From: an uncultured Alphaproteobacteria bacterium
Lineage (GTDB): Bacteria > Pseudomonadota > Alphaproteobacteria > Bin95
Assembly (NCBI GenBank): GCA_938083135.1
Contig: CALLKY010000122.1
Coordinates: forward strand, 1 to 38,985
DNA: 38,985 nucleotides
Reading direction: 5' to 3'
Below are positions 15,987-25,954 of this stretch, in pieces. Position numbers and translations under genes: made by a program. The notes under the pieces were generated by a model. It was not told the origin of the DNA. It searched no databases and was given only the letters and a program-made list of their open reading frames with translations. The first letter of the stretch is position 1; each line of letters begins with the position of its first letter.

Positions 15987-16840
15987 TGCGGCTGGCGCTG
16001 GCGACCCTCTGTTTCCTGGTGGCGACAGCGCCTGCTGTAGCGCGCGCTGATGCACCACCACCAATTCCAGATGGCAGCGTGGCTGAAGGCACCCGCGATA
16101 TCGCCCGCACTTGGCTGGCGGAACCAACAGATCGCTATCCCCACGGCGTATTGGGCGACGCGCTGGAAGCCAATGCGCTGGTGGTGGAAGGGCGGGATGG
16201 CACTATCAGCATTCATCGCCTGAACGATGACACCGTGTTCGAATTCTTGACGCCAATGTTGGCAGATATTGACGGCGACGGCCTGGACGAAGCCTGGGTC
16301 GTCCGCGCAGACGCAAGGGACGGTGGCCGCCTTGAGGGCTACGGATTGGCAGCAGGTAAACTCATCCGCCGCTATGAAGGGCCTGCCATTGGAAATGGTT
16401 TTCGGTGGCTCAACCCAATAGGCATCGGTGACTTTGACGGCGACGGTAAAGCCGAAGCCGCCTATATCGAAACGCCGCATATTGGTGGCGTGCTGACAGT
16501 GCTGAAAGCGAAAGGCGACAAGCTGGAAATCACAGCGCGGGCGATTACCGCCTATTCTACCCATAAGATCGGCTCAACATCCCTGGACCTTGGTGCCATT
16601 GCGGATATTGACGGCGATGGTGCCGAAGATTTCATCCTGCCGAACCAGGTCCACGACCGCATTGCCATCGTCAGCCTTATGAATGGCAAGCTGGTCGAAC
16701 GCTGGCGCAGTAAGCGCCTGACACGGATCATTGGTGGGTTGCGTGTGACGCCAACAGACAGCGGCTTTCAGGTCACTTACCGAACAACCGGCGGCGCTGA
16801 AAACCAGGTTACAGTCAGCGTGAGTGATCTAACCCAATAG
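15986..16840 (+). CDS. Secreted FG-GAP/VCBS-type beta-propeller protein
   Basis: A 284-residue exported protein with a signal peptide (MRLALATLCFLVATAPAVARA). It has three calcium-binding DxDGDG loops typical of FG-GAP/VCBS repeats: DIDGDGLDE (94-102), DFDGDGKAE (149-157) and DIDGDGAED (207-215). Their spacing of about 55-58 residues fits propeller blades. It is probably a periplasmic or surface beta-propeller; ligand and role are unknown. Its ATG overlaps the serA stop by one base, a strong sign of cotranslation with a cytosolic serine-synthesis enzyme, which is odd. The ending is intact, followed by 105 bp before the next gene. Confidence 0.82.
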   Translation: MRLALATLCFLVATAPAVARADAPPPIPDGSVAEGTRDIARTWLAEPTDRYPHGVLGDALEANALVVEGRDGTISIHRLNDDTVFEFLTPMLADIDGDGLDEAWVVRADARDGGRLEGYGLAAGKLIRRYEGPAIGNGFRWLNPIGIGDFDGDGKAEAAYIETPHIGGVLTVLKAKGDKLEITARAITAYSTHKIGSTSLDLGAIADIDGDGAEDFILPNQVHDRIAIVSLMNGKLVERWRSKRLTRIIGGLRVTPTDSGFQVTYRTTGGAENQVTVSVSDLTQ

Positions 16841-16945
16841 GGCACGCGCGCCTCCTCATTTCAAACAATCCCAGTCAAGGTCAAGCGCTAGCTTTGAAGC
16901 CGTTTCGGGCTATGCTGTACGGGTTCTGAGAAATGGAGAAGCCCC

Positions 16946-18130
16946 ATGCCCGTCAACAATCGTATTGCTGACCTTGCTGATGAGATGACCGAATGGCGCC
17001 AGGAGATGCATAAGCATCCTGAAACCGCGTTCGAAGAAGTGTGGACCAGCGCCTATATCAAGGAACGCCTTGATACATTCGGCATGGATGAAATTCATAC
17101 CGGCATCGCCAAAACCGGCATCGTCGCAGTGCTGAAAGGCCAGGGCGATTCTGATCGCGCCATTGGTATCCGCGCTGATTTCGATGCGCTGGATATCCTG
17201 GAACTCAACGACCTGCCCTATAAATCCCAGAACCCCGGCAAAATGCATGCTTGTGGCCATGATGGGCACACCGCCATGCTGCTGGGTGCGGCCAAATACA
17301 TGGCCGAAACCCGGAATTTTGACGGCACTGTCTATTTCATCTTCCAGCCCGCCGAAGAAAATGAAGGCGGCGGCCGTGTGATGGTCGAGGAAGGCCTGTT
17401 TGATCGCTTTCCGATGGAAGCCGTATACGGCATGCACAATTCACCGGGGCTACCAATTGGCCAAATCTCCATGGGGCCAGGGCCAATGATGGCCGGGTAT
17501 GACATCTTTGAGATCACGATTGACGGCTATGGCACCCACGCCGCCCGCCCACACCAGGGCGTTGACCCGGTTATCGTGCAGGCACAGATCGTCATGGCGC
17601 TGCAGACAATCGCATCCCGCCAGACGGACGCTATCGACAGTGTTGTTCTATCCATCACCCAGGTCCACGGCGGCGATACCTACAATGTTATTCCCCAGCA
17701 GGTGAAGCTGCGCGGCACCGTGCGCTCCTTCAAGCCAGAAATGCAGGACCTGGTTGAGGAGAAGATGAACAAGCTTTGCGCCGCCATCGCCTCTGCCTAT
17801 GACGCCAAGGTCGATGTGCATTACGAGCGCCGCTATCCGCCAACGGTGAATGATCCTGCGCATACGGATTTCTGCGCTGAAATTGCCCGCAGCCTTGTGG
17901 GCGATGACAATGTGAACACCAAAGCCCGGCCCGTCATGGGGTCGGAGGATTTCTCTTTCATGCTGCAGGAGAAACCCGGCTGCTACATCCGCATGGGCAA
18001 TGGCGAAGTTGGCGGCAAAGGCGGCGTTGTCGTCCATAACCCGCACTATAATTTCAACGATGAAGCCCTGCCGTGGGGTGCCACATACTGGGCCGAAATC
18101 GCCGAAAAATCCCTGCCTCGTAAAGCTTAA
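16946..18130 (+). CDS. M20-family amidohydrolase (hippurate hydrolase / N-acyl-amino-acid hydrolase type)
   Basis: A dinuclear metallohydrolase that removes an acyl group from an N-acyl amino acid or similar amide. It has 394 residues. The catalytic and metal motif MHACGHDGHTAMLLGAA holds H101, C103, H105, D106 and H108; the acidic pair is in QPAEENEGGG; the lid domain has GYGTHAARPHQGVDPV, and a last metal ligand is near MGSEDFSFML. There is no signal peptide, so it is cytosolic. It is the first of three genes spaced exactly 11 bp apart (M20, cupin, cysteine-dioxygenase-like), which suggests one pathway. A GGAGAA ribosome site is present. The true substrate is unknown. Confidence 0.92.
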   Translation: MPVNNRIADLADEMTEWRQEMHKHPETAFEEVWTSAYIKERLDTFGMDEIHTGIAKTGIVAVLKGQGDSDRAIGIRADFDALDILELNDLPYKSQNPGKMHACGHDGHTAMLLGAAKYMAETRNFDGTVYFIFQPAEENEGGGRVMVEEGLFDRFPMEAVYGMHNSPGLPIGQISMGPGPMMAGYDIFEITIDGYGTHAARPHQGVDPVIVQAQIVMALQTIASRQTDAIDSVVLSITQVHGGDTYNVIPQQVKLRGTVRSFKPEMQDLVEEKMNKLCAAIASAYDAKVDVHYERRYPPTVNDPAHTDFCAEIARSLVGDDNVNTKARPVMGSEDFSFMLQEKPGCYIRMGNGEVGGKGGVVVHNPHYNFNDEALPWGATYWAEIAEKSLPRKA

Positions 18131-18141
18131 GGATACTTAGA

Positions 18142-18516
18142 ATGGCTATCGAAAAAGAACACCTGGAATTCGTCGTACCGGACCTGGATGAAGGCTGGGC
18201 AACGCCGCCGGGCTATCCAGACGGGATCAAGCAGAAAATCCTCGCTGGCAAAATTGACGATGACGCAAAAACCGGCAGCCGCACGCGCTTGCTCCGGTTT
18301 GACCCGGGCGTCTACACGACCGTTCCGTTCGTGCATGAGCACTGGGAAGAAGTGTACGTGCTGTCCGGCGACCTGTGGGTTGGGAATGACGAGAACGGCA
18401 ATGGCGGCCACAAGTGCGACGCCAACACCTATGCCTGCCGCCCACCCGGCGCTGAACATGGCCCGTTCAAATCCGTCGGCGGCTGCATGCTGTTTGAGAT
18501 TCATTACTACGAATAG
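18142..18516 (+). CDS. Single-domain cupin protein
   Basis: A 124-residue cupin, a small beta-barrel that usually binds a metal and works as a dioxygenase, isomerase or sensor. The first cupin motif is PFVHEHWEEVYVLSGDL, with metal-ligand candidates H65, H67 and E69/E70. The second is PPGAEHGPFKS, with H106. No membrane or export signal is present. It lies 11 bp after the M20 gene and 11 bp before the dioxygenase-like gene. Similar cupins include ring- and diketone-cleaving dioxygenases, but nothing here fixes the substrate. Confidence 0.85.
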   Translation: MAIEKEHLEFVVPDLDEGWATPPGYPDGIKQKILAGKIDDDAKTGSRTRLLRFDPGVYTTVPFVHEHWEEVYVLSGDLWVGNDENGNGGHKCDANTYACRPPGAEHGPFKSVGGCMLFEIHYYE

Positions 18517-18527
18517 GCCCTAGCCCC

Positions 18528-19121
18528 ATGTCCATCCAGGAAGAACGGGATGCTGCCGTTGCCGCCGTAATGGCAGAGGTGCGCGCGATCGAAGCGGCGG
18601 ATGGCGTTACCCGCGCCAGCGTCGATAAAATGCAGGCAGCGCTCATCCCGCTCACAAAGCGGGCTGAACTGTTCGATGAAGCGACGTTCCCGAACCCGCC
18701 GGAAGGGCAGCCGGCCAGGCTCTACCTGCTGAGCGAAGATGAGGACGGCCGGTTTCCGATCTACCTGACCTGCGCCAACCCGGGTGGTGCCGTCCGCCCC
18801 CATAATCACGGCACTTGGGCGGTCGTGGCGGGGGTGAGTGGTGTGGAAGAAAATGCGTATTTCGACCGCGCATCCGGCGGCCACGCCCCAGGGCCGTCAA
18901 CCCTGGCACAGCGGGACGTCGTGCAAGTGCGCGCGGGTGAGAGCACAGGCATGCTCCCGGACGATGTTCACAGCGTCGCCACGCCAGGAACCGTCCCCCG
19001 CCGCCATTTCCACATGTACGGGCTTTCCCTGGAACGCCTACCCAAGCGCCTGGCCTGGGATGTGGACAAGGGCGAATGCGCCTATATGGAAATCAATCCA
19101 AAGATTATCCGGCCTGCATAA
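18528..19121 (+). CDS. Cysteine-dioxygenase-like (3-His cupin) protein
   Basis: A 197-residue protein with the thiol-dioxygenase type of cupin. H92 and H94 (RPHNHGTWAVVAGVSG) and H148 (DDVHSV) form a likely three-histidine iron site, with a further conserved HFHMYG near 160-165. The Cys of the mammalian Cys-Tyr cofactor is absent, as in many bacterial members. The family converts thiols such as cysteine or 3-mercaptopropionate to sulfinates. R64 sits where a substrate-carboxylate-binding Arg could be, but this is uncertain. It is the last gene of the M20-cupin operon and converges with the GST gene. Confidence 0.8.
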   Translation: MSIQEERDAAVAAVMAEVRAIEAADGVTRASVDKMQAALIPLTKRAELFDEATFPNPPEGQPARLYLLSEDEDGRFPIYLTCANPGGAVRPHNHGTWAVVAGVSGVEENAYFDRASGGHAPGPSTLAQRDVVQVRAGESTGMLPDDVHSVATPGTVPRRHFHMYGLSLERLPKRLAWDVDKGECAYMEINPKIIRPA

Positions 19122-19133
19122 GATACCTGCGCC

Positions 19134-19760
19134 CTAAGCCGTAACGCCTTCCGCCGTCAACGCCCGTTGGACGGCGGGGCGGTTTGCCATCATTTGCATG
19201 TGTGCGTGGACCTTGGGGAACTGGGCGGTGTCAACGCCGTCACCGGCGAGCCAGCGGGCGACAGTATACAAGTAGCTATCTGTCACCGTGTAGCTGTCCC
19301 CAAGCGCGTAGGGGCCGACGAAGGCGTGGTCTTCGATATATCGGAAGCACTGGGTCATGCTGTCTGGCACTTTCCGCTTCATGGAATCCCACGCGGATTC
19401 ATCATCGGACCACCGGCTGCCACGGCCTTTATGGGCGTGCGCAACGTGCACCGTGGACGCCAAATAGCTATTGAAGGCCTGCAGCTGCGCAAATGCGAAT
19501 GGATCATCCATGGGTGCCAGATTGGCTGCAGGATGGGTCTGCGCGATATAAACCAGCGCCGCTGGTGTTTCAGTCAGGATGCCTTTGTCAGTGATCAACG
19601 CCGGCACACGGCCCTTCGGATTGACCTTCAGAAAGTCCGCGGACTGCTGCTGGTTTTGGGAGAAATCTACCCGGTGTCCTGTGTATTCGGCCTCTGCCTC
19701 CTCCAGTGCGATATGGGACGCGAGCGCGCAGGAGCCGGGGGAGTAATATAAATCGATCAT
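19134..19760 (-). CDS. Glutathione S-transferase (beta-class type)
   Basis: A cytosolic 208-residue GST. The N-terminal thioredoxin-like domain starts MIDLYYSPGSCALASHIALEEA, the beta-class pattern in which Ser/Cys near position 10-11 lies at the glutathione site. NPKGRVPAL and LTETPAALVYI complete the glutathione-binding region. The helical C-terminal domain has the N-capping motif ALGDSYTVTDSYLYTV. The frame extends 14 codons upstream to 19802, but MIDLYY at 19760 is the family start and has a GAAAGAAG ribosome site. The physiological substrate is unknown. Confidence 0.92.
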   Translation of the reverse strand: MIDLYYSPGSCALASHIALEEAEAEYTGHRVDFSQNQQQSADFLKVNPKGRVPALITDKGILTETPAALVYIAQTHPAANLAPMDDPFAFAQLQAFNSYLASTVHVAHAHKGRGSRWSDDESAWDSMKRKVPDSMTQCFRYIEDHAFVGPYALGDSYTVTDSYLYTVARWLAGDGVDTAQFPKVHAHMQMMANRPAVQRALTAEGVTA

Positions 19761-19823
19761 AACAGGCACTTCTTTCAAACACTGGGATGAGGCAGAGGCC
19801 AAGTGTAGCCGCTTTCGCTGGCG

Positions 19824-19878
19824 GGCAGAAGCTGCAGAGGCAGAAGCTGCACGGCACCTTCACTTTGTTTTGATCAAA
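19824..19878. promoter_or_regulatory. Direct and inverted repeats between GST and DUF547 genes
   Basis: In the 171-bp divergent intergenic region, GGCAGAAGCTGCA occurs twice (19824-19836, 19839-19851), with a 15-bp period. Each copy contains the small palindrome GCAG-AAG-CTGC. A perfect 10-bp palindrome TTTGATCAAA lies at 19869-19878. Tandem half-turn-spaced palindromes in a divergent promoter look like operator sites; the regulator is unknown. Confidence 0.4.
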
Positions 19879-19931
19879 CGCGATTGGGACGATCGGCACC
19901 GGCCAGCTATCTCATGGGTGGAGGACACTTG

Positions 19932-20777
19932 ATGCATACCCAGATGAGCCGCCGCCTATTCGTTACCGCTGGACTGAGCCTGCCCTTAATGGGCTTCAGT
20001 ACGGCAGACTCCCTGTTCGCGCCGAAGGCCAAAGCCTTACCCGGATGGGATGCATTCACGCAGGGAAGCCCCCGCCGGGTTGACCACAGCCCGTGGTCTG
20101 CATTGCTCGCGAAGCATGTTCGCTTGGATAGTGCCGGGATCGCACGCGTGAATTATGGCGGCTTCTCCGGCGCTGATAAGGTTGATCTCACCCGCTACAT
20201 AGACAGCCTGGGCAAAACGGACCTCCAAGCGCTCGATAAGCCGGAGCAATTTGCGCTTTGGATCAACCTGTATAACGCTGCGGTGGTGAATACCGTGCTT
20301 GCCGCATATCCAGTCGCGTCTGTTCAAGACATCGATACATCGCCCGGTTTGTTCTCGAGCGGGCCCTGGAAAGCCAAAGCCGTCACTGTTAGCGGCAAAG
20401 CGCTTTCGCTTGATGATATTGAGCACGGGATCATTCGTCCGCACTGGCAAGATGCCCGCGTTCATTATGTATTGAACTGCGGGGCTGTCGGCTGCCCGAA
20501 CCTTCGCGCCAAAGCCTATGACGCGCGCCGCATCAATGTTCAATTGGAGGCGCAAGCGCGCATTTATGTGAACCACCCGCGCGGTGTAACCTTCGACCCA
20601 TCGGGCGGGCTTGTCGTGTCCAAAATCTACGCTTGGTTCTGCGATGATTTCGGCGGGACAGACGGCGCAGTCATCCGCCACTTACAGCGCTATGCAGCAC
20701 CGGAACTTGCAAATCGGCTAATGCCTATCACTGGAATAGCCGATGCCCGTTACGACTGGGCGCTCAATACCGTGTGA
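19932..20777 (+). CDS. DUF547 protein with Tat-type signal
   Basis: A 281-residue exported protein of the DUF547 family, function unknown. The N-terminus MHTQMSRRLFVTAGLSLPLMGFS contains SRRLF followed by a hydrophobic stretch, which looks like a twin-arginine signal. The DUF547 core shows KPEQFALWINLYNAAVVNTVLAAYP, WKAKAVTVSGKALSLDDIEHGIIRP, and the Cys-containing VHYVLNCGAVGCPNL that typifies the family. An upstream in-frame ATG exists at 19884, but 19932 has a GGAGG ribosome site. The gene converges with SURF1, with only 3 bp between stop codons. Confidence 0.88.
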   Translation: MHTQMSRRLFVTAGLSLPLMGFSTADSLFAPKAKALPGWDAFTQGSPRRVDHSPWSALLAKHVRLDSAGIARVNYGGFSGADKVDLTRYIDSLGKTDLQALDKPEQFALWINLYNAAVVNTVLAAYPVASVQDIDTSPGLFSSGPWKAKAVTVSGKALSLDDIEHGIIRPHWQDARVHYVLNCGAVGCPNLRAKAYDARRINVQLEAQARIYVNHPRGVTFDPSGGLVVSKIYAWFCDDFGGTDGAVIRHLQRYAAPELANRLMPITGIADARYDWALNTV

Positions 20778-20780
20778 CGC

Positions 20781-21452
20781 CTAGAGCGCCGGGCTGCGTC
20801 GCCTGCGGAGTGCCACAAAAGCGATAACGGCGAGTGCCAGCGCCAGACTGAACCATGTGAACGCATATTGTAGATGGTCATTAGGCACGGTCGGGCGCGC
20901 GGGCCTGGCCGTTAGACCATCGGAAGCATCAGTCATATTTAGGGCGAGGCTCGAGGTACGCTCTGCTGATGCGCCAAAGGCCGTCGCGATTGGTTTTGGG
21001 TCCAGCCAGAGCCAACGATCTGGCGGTGTGTTATCTGGCGTAAAGGCAGTTGGCCGGGGCGACGGAAACAATACGCCGCTGACGGTGACGTTGCCTGCAG
21101 GCAAGACAGGCGTATCGGAGGGGTCACGCATCCAACCAATCCGAACGATGATCACATCGCCGTTCGTCAATATGAGCGGAGCAGCGAAATCTGCGCCGAC
21201 TTGACCGTTCAACGTGCGTGACACAATGCGTGCGGGGGTTTTGGTGGCCCAGACACCAGTGAAGGTCGCGCGCCTCCAGGCATTATCCGCGCTGGGTGCT
21301 GTTGTCATAACAACCGGGGGTGCGGCCAGGTTGGCATCCAGATTAGCGATCAGGTCCAGCTTTCCGGCGCGCCGGTCCAATTGCCAAAGGCCAAGGCCGA
21401 TTAGCGTGACCAAGCCCCCAGCGACAATGGCGAGAACAAGCAAGCGCTTCAT
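20781..21452 (-). CDS. SURF1-family cytochrome oxidase assembly protein
   Basis: An inner-membrane factor that assists heme a insertion into oxidase subunit I. It has 223 residues: an N-terminal TM (LLVLAIVAGGLVTLIGLGLWQLDRRAGK, containing the SURF1 LGxWQxxR signature), a periplasmic domain with WRRATFTGVW, VIIVRIGWMRDP, and a C-terminal NDHLQYAFTWFSLALALAVI TM ending in RRRRS. The frame is open upstream into the DUF983 gene, but MKRLLVL at 21452 overlaps the preceding stop as ATGA. It is the last gene of the oxidase operon. Confidence 0.93.
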   Translation of the reverse strand: MKRLLVLAIVAGGLVTLIGLGLWQLDRRAGKLDLIANLDANLAAPPVVMTTAPSADNAWRRATFTGVWATKTPARIVSRTLNGQVGADFAAPLILTNGDVIIVRIGWMRDPSDTPVLPAGNVTVSGVLFPSPRPTAFTPDNTPPDRWLWLDPKPIATAFGASAERTSSLALNMTDASDGLTARPARPTVPNDHLQYAFTWFSLALALAVIAFVALRRRRSPAL

Positions 21453-21766
21453 AGGGAGGTCGTGCGGCGGCGATATTGAATGCCGATGAACTTCGCTTTG
21501 AGTGGGCGCAGCAGCAGCAGCGTCAGCCCAAACACGAAGATCGGCCAAATGACGACATGCAGCCAATATGGAGGCGTCGTCGCGATCTCCAGCATGATGG
21601 CACCAAATACCGATAGAGCGCCAACCACGAAGATCAGGATGATCGCTGGCCCATCACCGGAGTCATGGGCACGCAAGTCCAGCCCGCATGAGGGGCAGGC
21701 TTCATTGACGGTCAGAAAACCGGAATAAAGCTTGCCATCACGGCATTTCGGACAGGTCGCTGCCAA
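21449..21766 (-). CDS. DUF983 zinc-ribbon membrane protein
   Basis: A 105-residue protein with an N-terminal zinc ribbon, CPKC (5-8) and CPSC (24-27), and two TM helices (GPAIILIFVVGALSVFGAIM and YWLHVVIWPIFVFGLTLLLL) ending with a basic tail. DUF983 genes are regularly located between oxidase subunit III and SURF1 in Alphaproteobacteria, which implies an assembly role. The start is 6 bp after the subunit III stop, and the stop overlaps SURF1 by 4 bases. Confidence 0.9.
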   Translation of the reverse strand: MAATCPKCRDGKLYSGFLTVNEACPSCGLDLRAHDSGDGPAIILIFVVGALSVFGAIMLEIATTPPYWLHVVIWPIFVFGLTLLLLRPLKAKFIGIQYRRRTTSL

Positions 21767-21772
21767 GCGTTA

Positions 21773-22570
21773 TCAGCCGCCCCAAACGTATACGGCCGCA
21801 AAGAGGAACAGCCACACGACATCAACAAAGTGCCAGTACCAAGCCGCAGCTTCAAACCCGAAATGGTGTTTGTCGGTGAAGTGGCCCGCCTTCGCGCGGA
21901 ACAGGCATACGAACAGGAAGATCGTACCAATCAACACGTGGAAGCCGTGGAAACCTGTCGCCATGTAGAACGTGGAGGGGTAAATGCCTTCGCGGAAACC
22001 AAACGCTGCGTGGGCATATTCATAAGCCTGGAGCGTGGTGAAGAACGCACCCAGGATGACAGTCCATGTCAGGCCTTGGATGAAGTCTTTGCGGTTGCCG
22101 TGCAGCAAGGCGTGATGCGCCCAGGTGACAGTGCAGCCAGACAGCAGCAGGATCATCGTGTTTAACAGCGGCAGGTCAAACGCATCAAAGGTTTCGATGC
22201 CAACCGGCGGCCAGATGAAGCCCGTGGCTTCCTTGGGGAACAAGCTGGCGTCAAAATAAGCCCAGAAAAATGCAGAGAAGAACATCACTTCCGATGCAAT
22301 GAACAGCGCCATACCGTAACGGAGGCCGACCTGCACGACTTTGGTGTGATGGCCTTCGTGTTCCGCTTCACGGATGACATCCCGCCACCAGCCGAACATG
22401 ACACCGATTACACTCAACACGCCGATGATCAGCAGCCAGTATGAACCGGCATGCATGACAGCCAGCGCGCCCGCGGCCATCAGCAGGCCAGCGAAGGCAC
22501 CGATCAGCGGCCATGGGCTTGGATCCACCAGATGGAACGGATGCTTTGGTTCGGCGTGGCTATCGGCCAT
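21773..22570 (-). CDS. ctaE: Cytochrome c oxidase subunit III
   Basis: A core subunit of the aa3-type oxidase, binding lipids and supporting oxygen entry and stability; no redox centre. It has 265 residues and seven hydrophobic helices. KHPFHLVDPSPWPLIGAF, VVQVGLRYGMALFIASEVMFFSAFFWAYFDASL, and TFYMATGFHGFHVLIGTIFL are near invariant. It lies 11 bp after ctaG and 6 bp before the DUF983 gene in the minus-strand oxidase operon. Confidence 0.97.
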   Translation of the reverse strand: MADSHAEPKHPFHLVDPSPWPLIGAFAGLLMAAGALAVMHAGSYWLLIIGVLSVIGVMFGWWRDVIREAEHEGHHTKVVQVGLRYGMALFIASEVMFFSAFFWAYFDASLFPKEATGFIWPPVGIETFDAFDLPLLNTMILLLSGCTVTWAHHALLHGNRKDFIQGLTWTVILGAFFTTLQAYEYAHAAFGFREGIYPSTFYMATGFHGFHVLIGTIFLFVCLFRAKAGHFTDKHHFGFEAAAWYWHFVDVVWLFLFAAVYVWGG

Positions 22571-22581
22571 CGGGATACTCC

Positions 22582-23169
22582 TTAACGGCGCTCGCGCAGG
22601 TCTTGCGCAAGCGATGCTGTCGTGTCGGACGCAGTCGCGTCCTTGGCTGGGAAGAATGTATAGGACAGCGTGATCGTTTTCACGTCATCCAAATTGCGTT
22701 CATCGACAATTTCCGGGTCGATAAAGAAAGAGACCGGGAAATCCATTGTCTGACCTGGCTGCAGGACCTGCTCTTCAAAGCAGAAGCATTGCACCTTGCT
22801 GAAATAACCGCCGACCTTCTGTGGCGTGACATTGAAGACAGCCGTCCCCATGCTTGCCTTTGCACCCAGATTGGTCGCTTCAAAGAACGCCAGCTTTTCT
22901 TCACCGAGCTTCACGGTGATTTCGCGGCTGACTGGTTTGAAGCGCCAGTTCAGGGAATCGCTGATATCCGCGTTGAAGCGCACGGTGATGGTGCGTTCGG
23001 ATTGTGCGCCCGGTGCCATTTCAGCCCGCTGCGTCGTGCCGCCGAACCCAGTCACCTTACAGAACAGGTCATAAAGCGGGACGGAGGCATAGGCCAAACC
23101 GATCATGCCGGCGACAACGCCGCCGCAGATCAAGCCAACCCGCTTATTTTTGGCCGTGCCGCTGCTCAT
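22582..23169 (-). CDS. ctaG: Cytochrome c oxidase assembly protein CtaG (Cox11)
   Basis: A membrane-anchored copper chaperone that delivers copper to the CuB site of subunit I. It has 195 residues: an N-terminal TM (VGLICGGVVAGMIGLAYASVPLYDLFCKVTGFGGTTQ) and a periplasmic immunoglobulin-like domain with the copper-binding motif CFCFEEQ in KVQCFCFEEQVLQPGQ, then MDFPVSFFIDPEIV. Its ATG overlaps the stop of the small coxF gene by 4 bases (ATGA). Confidence 0.95.
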   Translation of the reverse strand: MSSGTAKNKRVGLICGGVVAGMIGLAYASVPLYDLFCKVTGFGGTTQRAEMAPGAQSERTITVRFNADISDSLNWRFKPVSREITVKLGEEKLAFFEATNLGAKASMGTAVFNVTPQKVGGYFSKVQCFCFEEQVLQPGQTMDFPVSFFIDPEIVDERNLDDVKTITLSYTFFPAKDATASDTTASLAQDLRERR

Positions 23170-23339
23170 CCAGCCGCTCCGAGGCCAGCTTGAATGCGGA
23201 CCACCGTCACCAGATAAAATACACCGATCAGGCAGACCAATGCGGCCAATAGCGCCAAATTGCGGCGGCGCTTGCGGCGATGCAGCTCTGAATCGCGAGC
23301 CGTGGTTTCTTTGAAATTGGCGGGCTTGGGTAAGGGCAT
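23166..23339 (-). CDS. Small CoxF-like membrane protein
   Basis: A 57-residue protein with a basic N-terminus (RRKRRRN) and one TM helix (LALLAALVCLIGVFYLVTVVRI). Position and size match the CoxF genes found between ctaB and ctaG in alphaproteobacterial oxidase operons; the role is unknown. The chosen start at 23339 overlaps the ctaB stop by one base (TAATG), and its stop overlaps ctaG by four. This double overlap supports the reading frame. Confidence 0.85.
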   Translation of the reverse strand: MPLPKPANFKETTARDSELHRRKRRRNLALLAALVCLIGVFYLVTVVRIQAGLGAAG

Positions 23340-24253
23340 TAGATCAATCCAATCGCCCAATCGACCAACAGGCCGGTCAAGAGAAGGAAGAGATACAGGA
23401 TTGAAAAGCCGAACAGGCGCTTTGCGTCTTTGTCGGAGTCCGATCGGTACAGCTTTGCTGCAAGTGCCACGAACCCAGCACCCAGCACGCCCGCAAATAT
23501 GCCGTAGCCAATGCCAGCAATCCCGGCAAACATGGGGGCCACGCCAAGGGGGGCCACAATCAGGCTGTAAATGAGGATCTGCTTGCGGGTTTCATCCCGC
23601 CCGGCGATCACTGGGAGCATAGGAACACCAGCCCTGGCATAATCACCAGACCGATACAGCGCCAGCGCCCAGAAGTGCGGCGGCGTCCAGAAGAAGATAA
23701 TCAGGAACAGGACCACGCCGCCAAGGGCGATGTCACCGGTAACAGCAGCCCAGCCAATCATGGGCGGAAAGGCACCAGCAGCGCCGCCAATAACAATGTT
23801 CTGCGGCGTGCGGCGCTTCAGCCACATGGTATAAATGCCGACATAAAACAGGATCGTGAACGCGAGCAACCCGGCCGCCAGCCAGTTCACGGCCAGCCCC
23901 ATCAGCGCGACAGAGCCCGCAGATAGAATGCAGCCGAACGCCAATGCGGCTTCGGCTGAGACCTTACCCGCTGGGATTGGGCGCTTCTGGGTGCGGGACA
24001 TGACGGCGTCAATATCCGCGTCGTACCACATGTTAATGGCACCAGATGCGCCGGCACCAATCGCGATGCACAGAACGGCGACGACGCCAAGCACTGGATG
24101 GATAGACCCAGGCGCCAAAGCCAACCCGACAAGGCCCGAGAACACCACCAATGACATCACCCGCGGCTTCAGGAGCGCGATAAAATCACGCGCCTCGCCA
24201 CCGTCAGCTTCCGCTGGCAGAACGCGCGCCGGTTGGATTGATGCCTCAGCCAT
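23339..24253 (-). CDS. ctaB: Protoheme IX farnesyltransferase (heme o synthase)
   Basis: It attaches farnesyl to heme b to form heme o, the precursor of the heme a used by this oxidase. It has 304 residues and about nine TM helices of the UbiA superfamily. The two prenyl-diphosphate-binding motifs are visible: [23 protein letters not shown] (NxxxDxxxD) and a C-terminal [14 protein letters not shown] loop. [18 protein letters not shown] is the usual first helix. The start is 36 bp after the ctaD stop. The stop is overlapped by the coxF start. Confidence 0.96.
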   Translation of the reverse strand: MAEASIQPARVLPAEADGGEARDFIALLKPRVMSLVVFSGLVGLALAPGSIHPVLGVVAVLCIAIGAGASGAINMWYDADIDAVMSRTQKRPIPAGKVSAEAALAFGCILSAGSVALMGLAVNWLAAGLLAFTILFYVGIYTMWLKRRTPQNIVIGGAAGAFPPMIGWAAVTGDIALGGVVLFLIIFFWTPPHFWALALYRSGDYARAGVPMLPVIAGRDETRKQILIYSLIVAPLGVAPMFAGIAGIGYGIFAGVLGAGFVALAAKLYRSDSDKDAKRLFGFSILYLFLLLTGLLVDWAIGLI

Positions 24254-24289
24254 GGGTTCGTTTACGCCTTCCGGGGGAGAAGCAAGCGC

Positions 24290-25954
<1,665 letters not shown>

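Noticed and set aside
20781-20790. CTAGAGCG at the SURF1 stop, matching the first 8 bases of the IS target/end
   Set aside because: Similarity stops after 8 bases; a chance match rather than an IS remnant.
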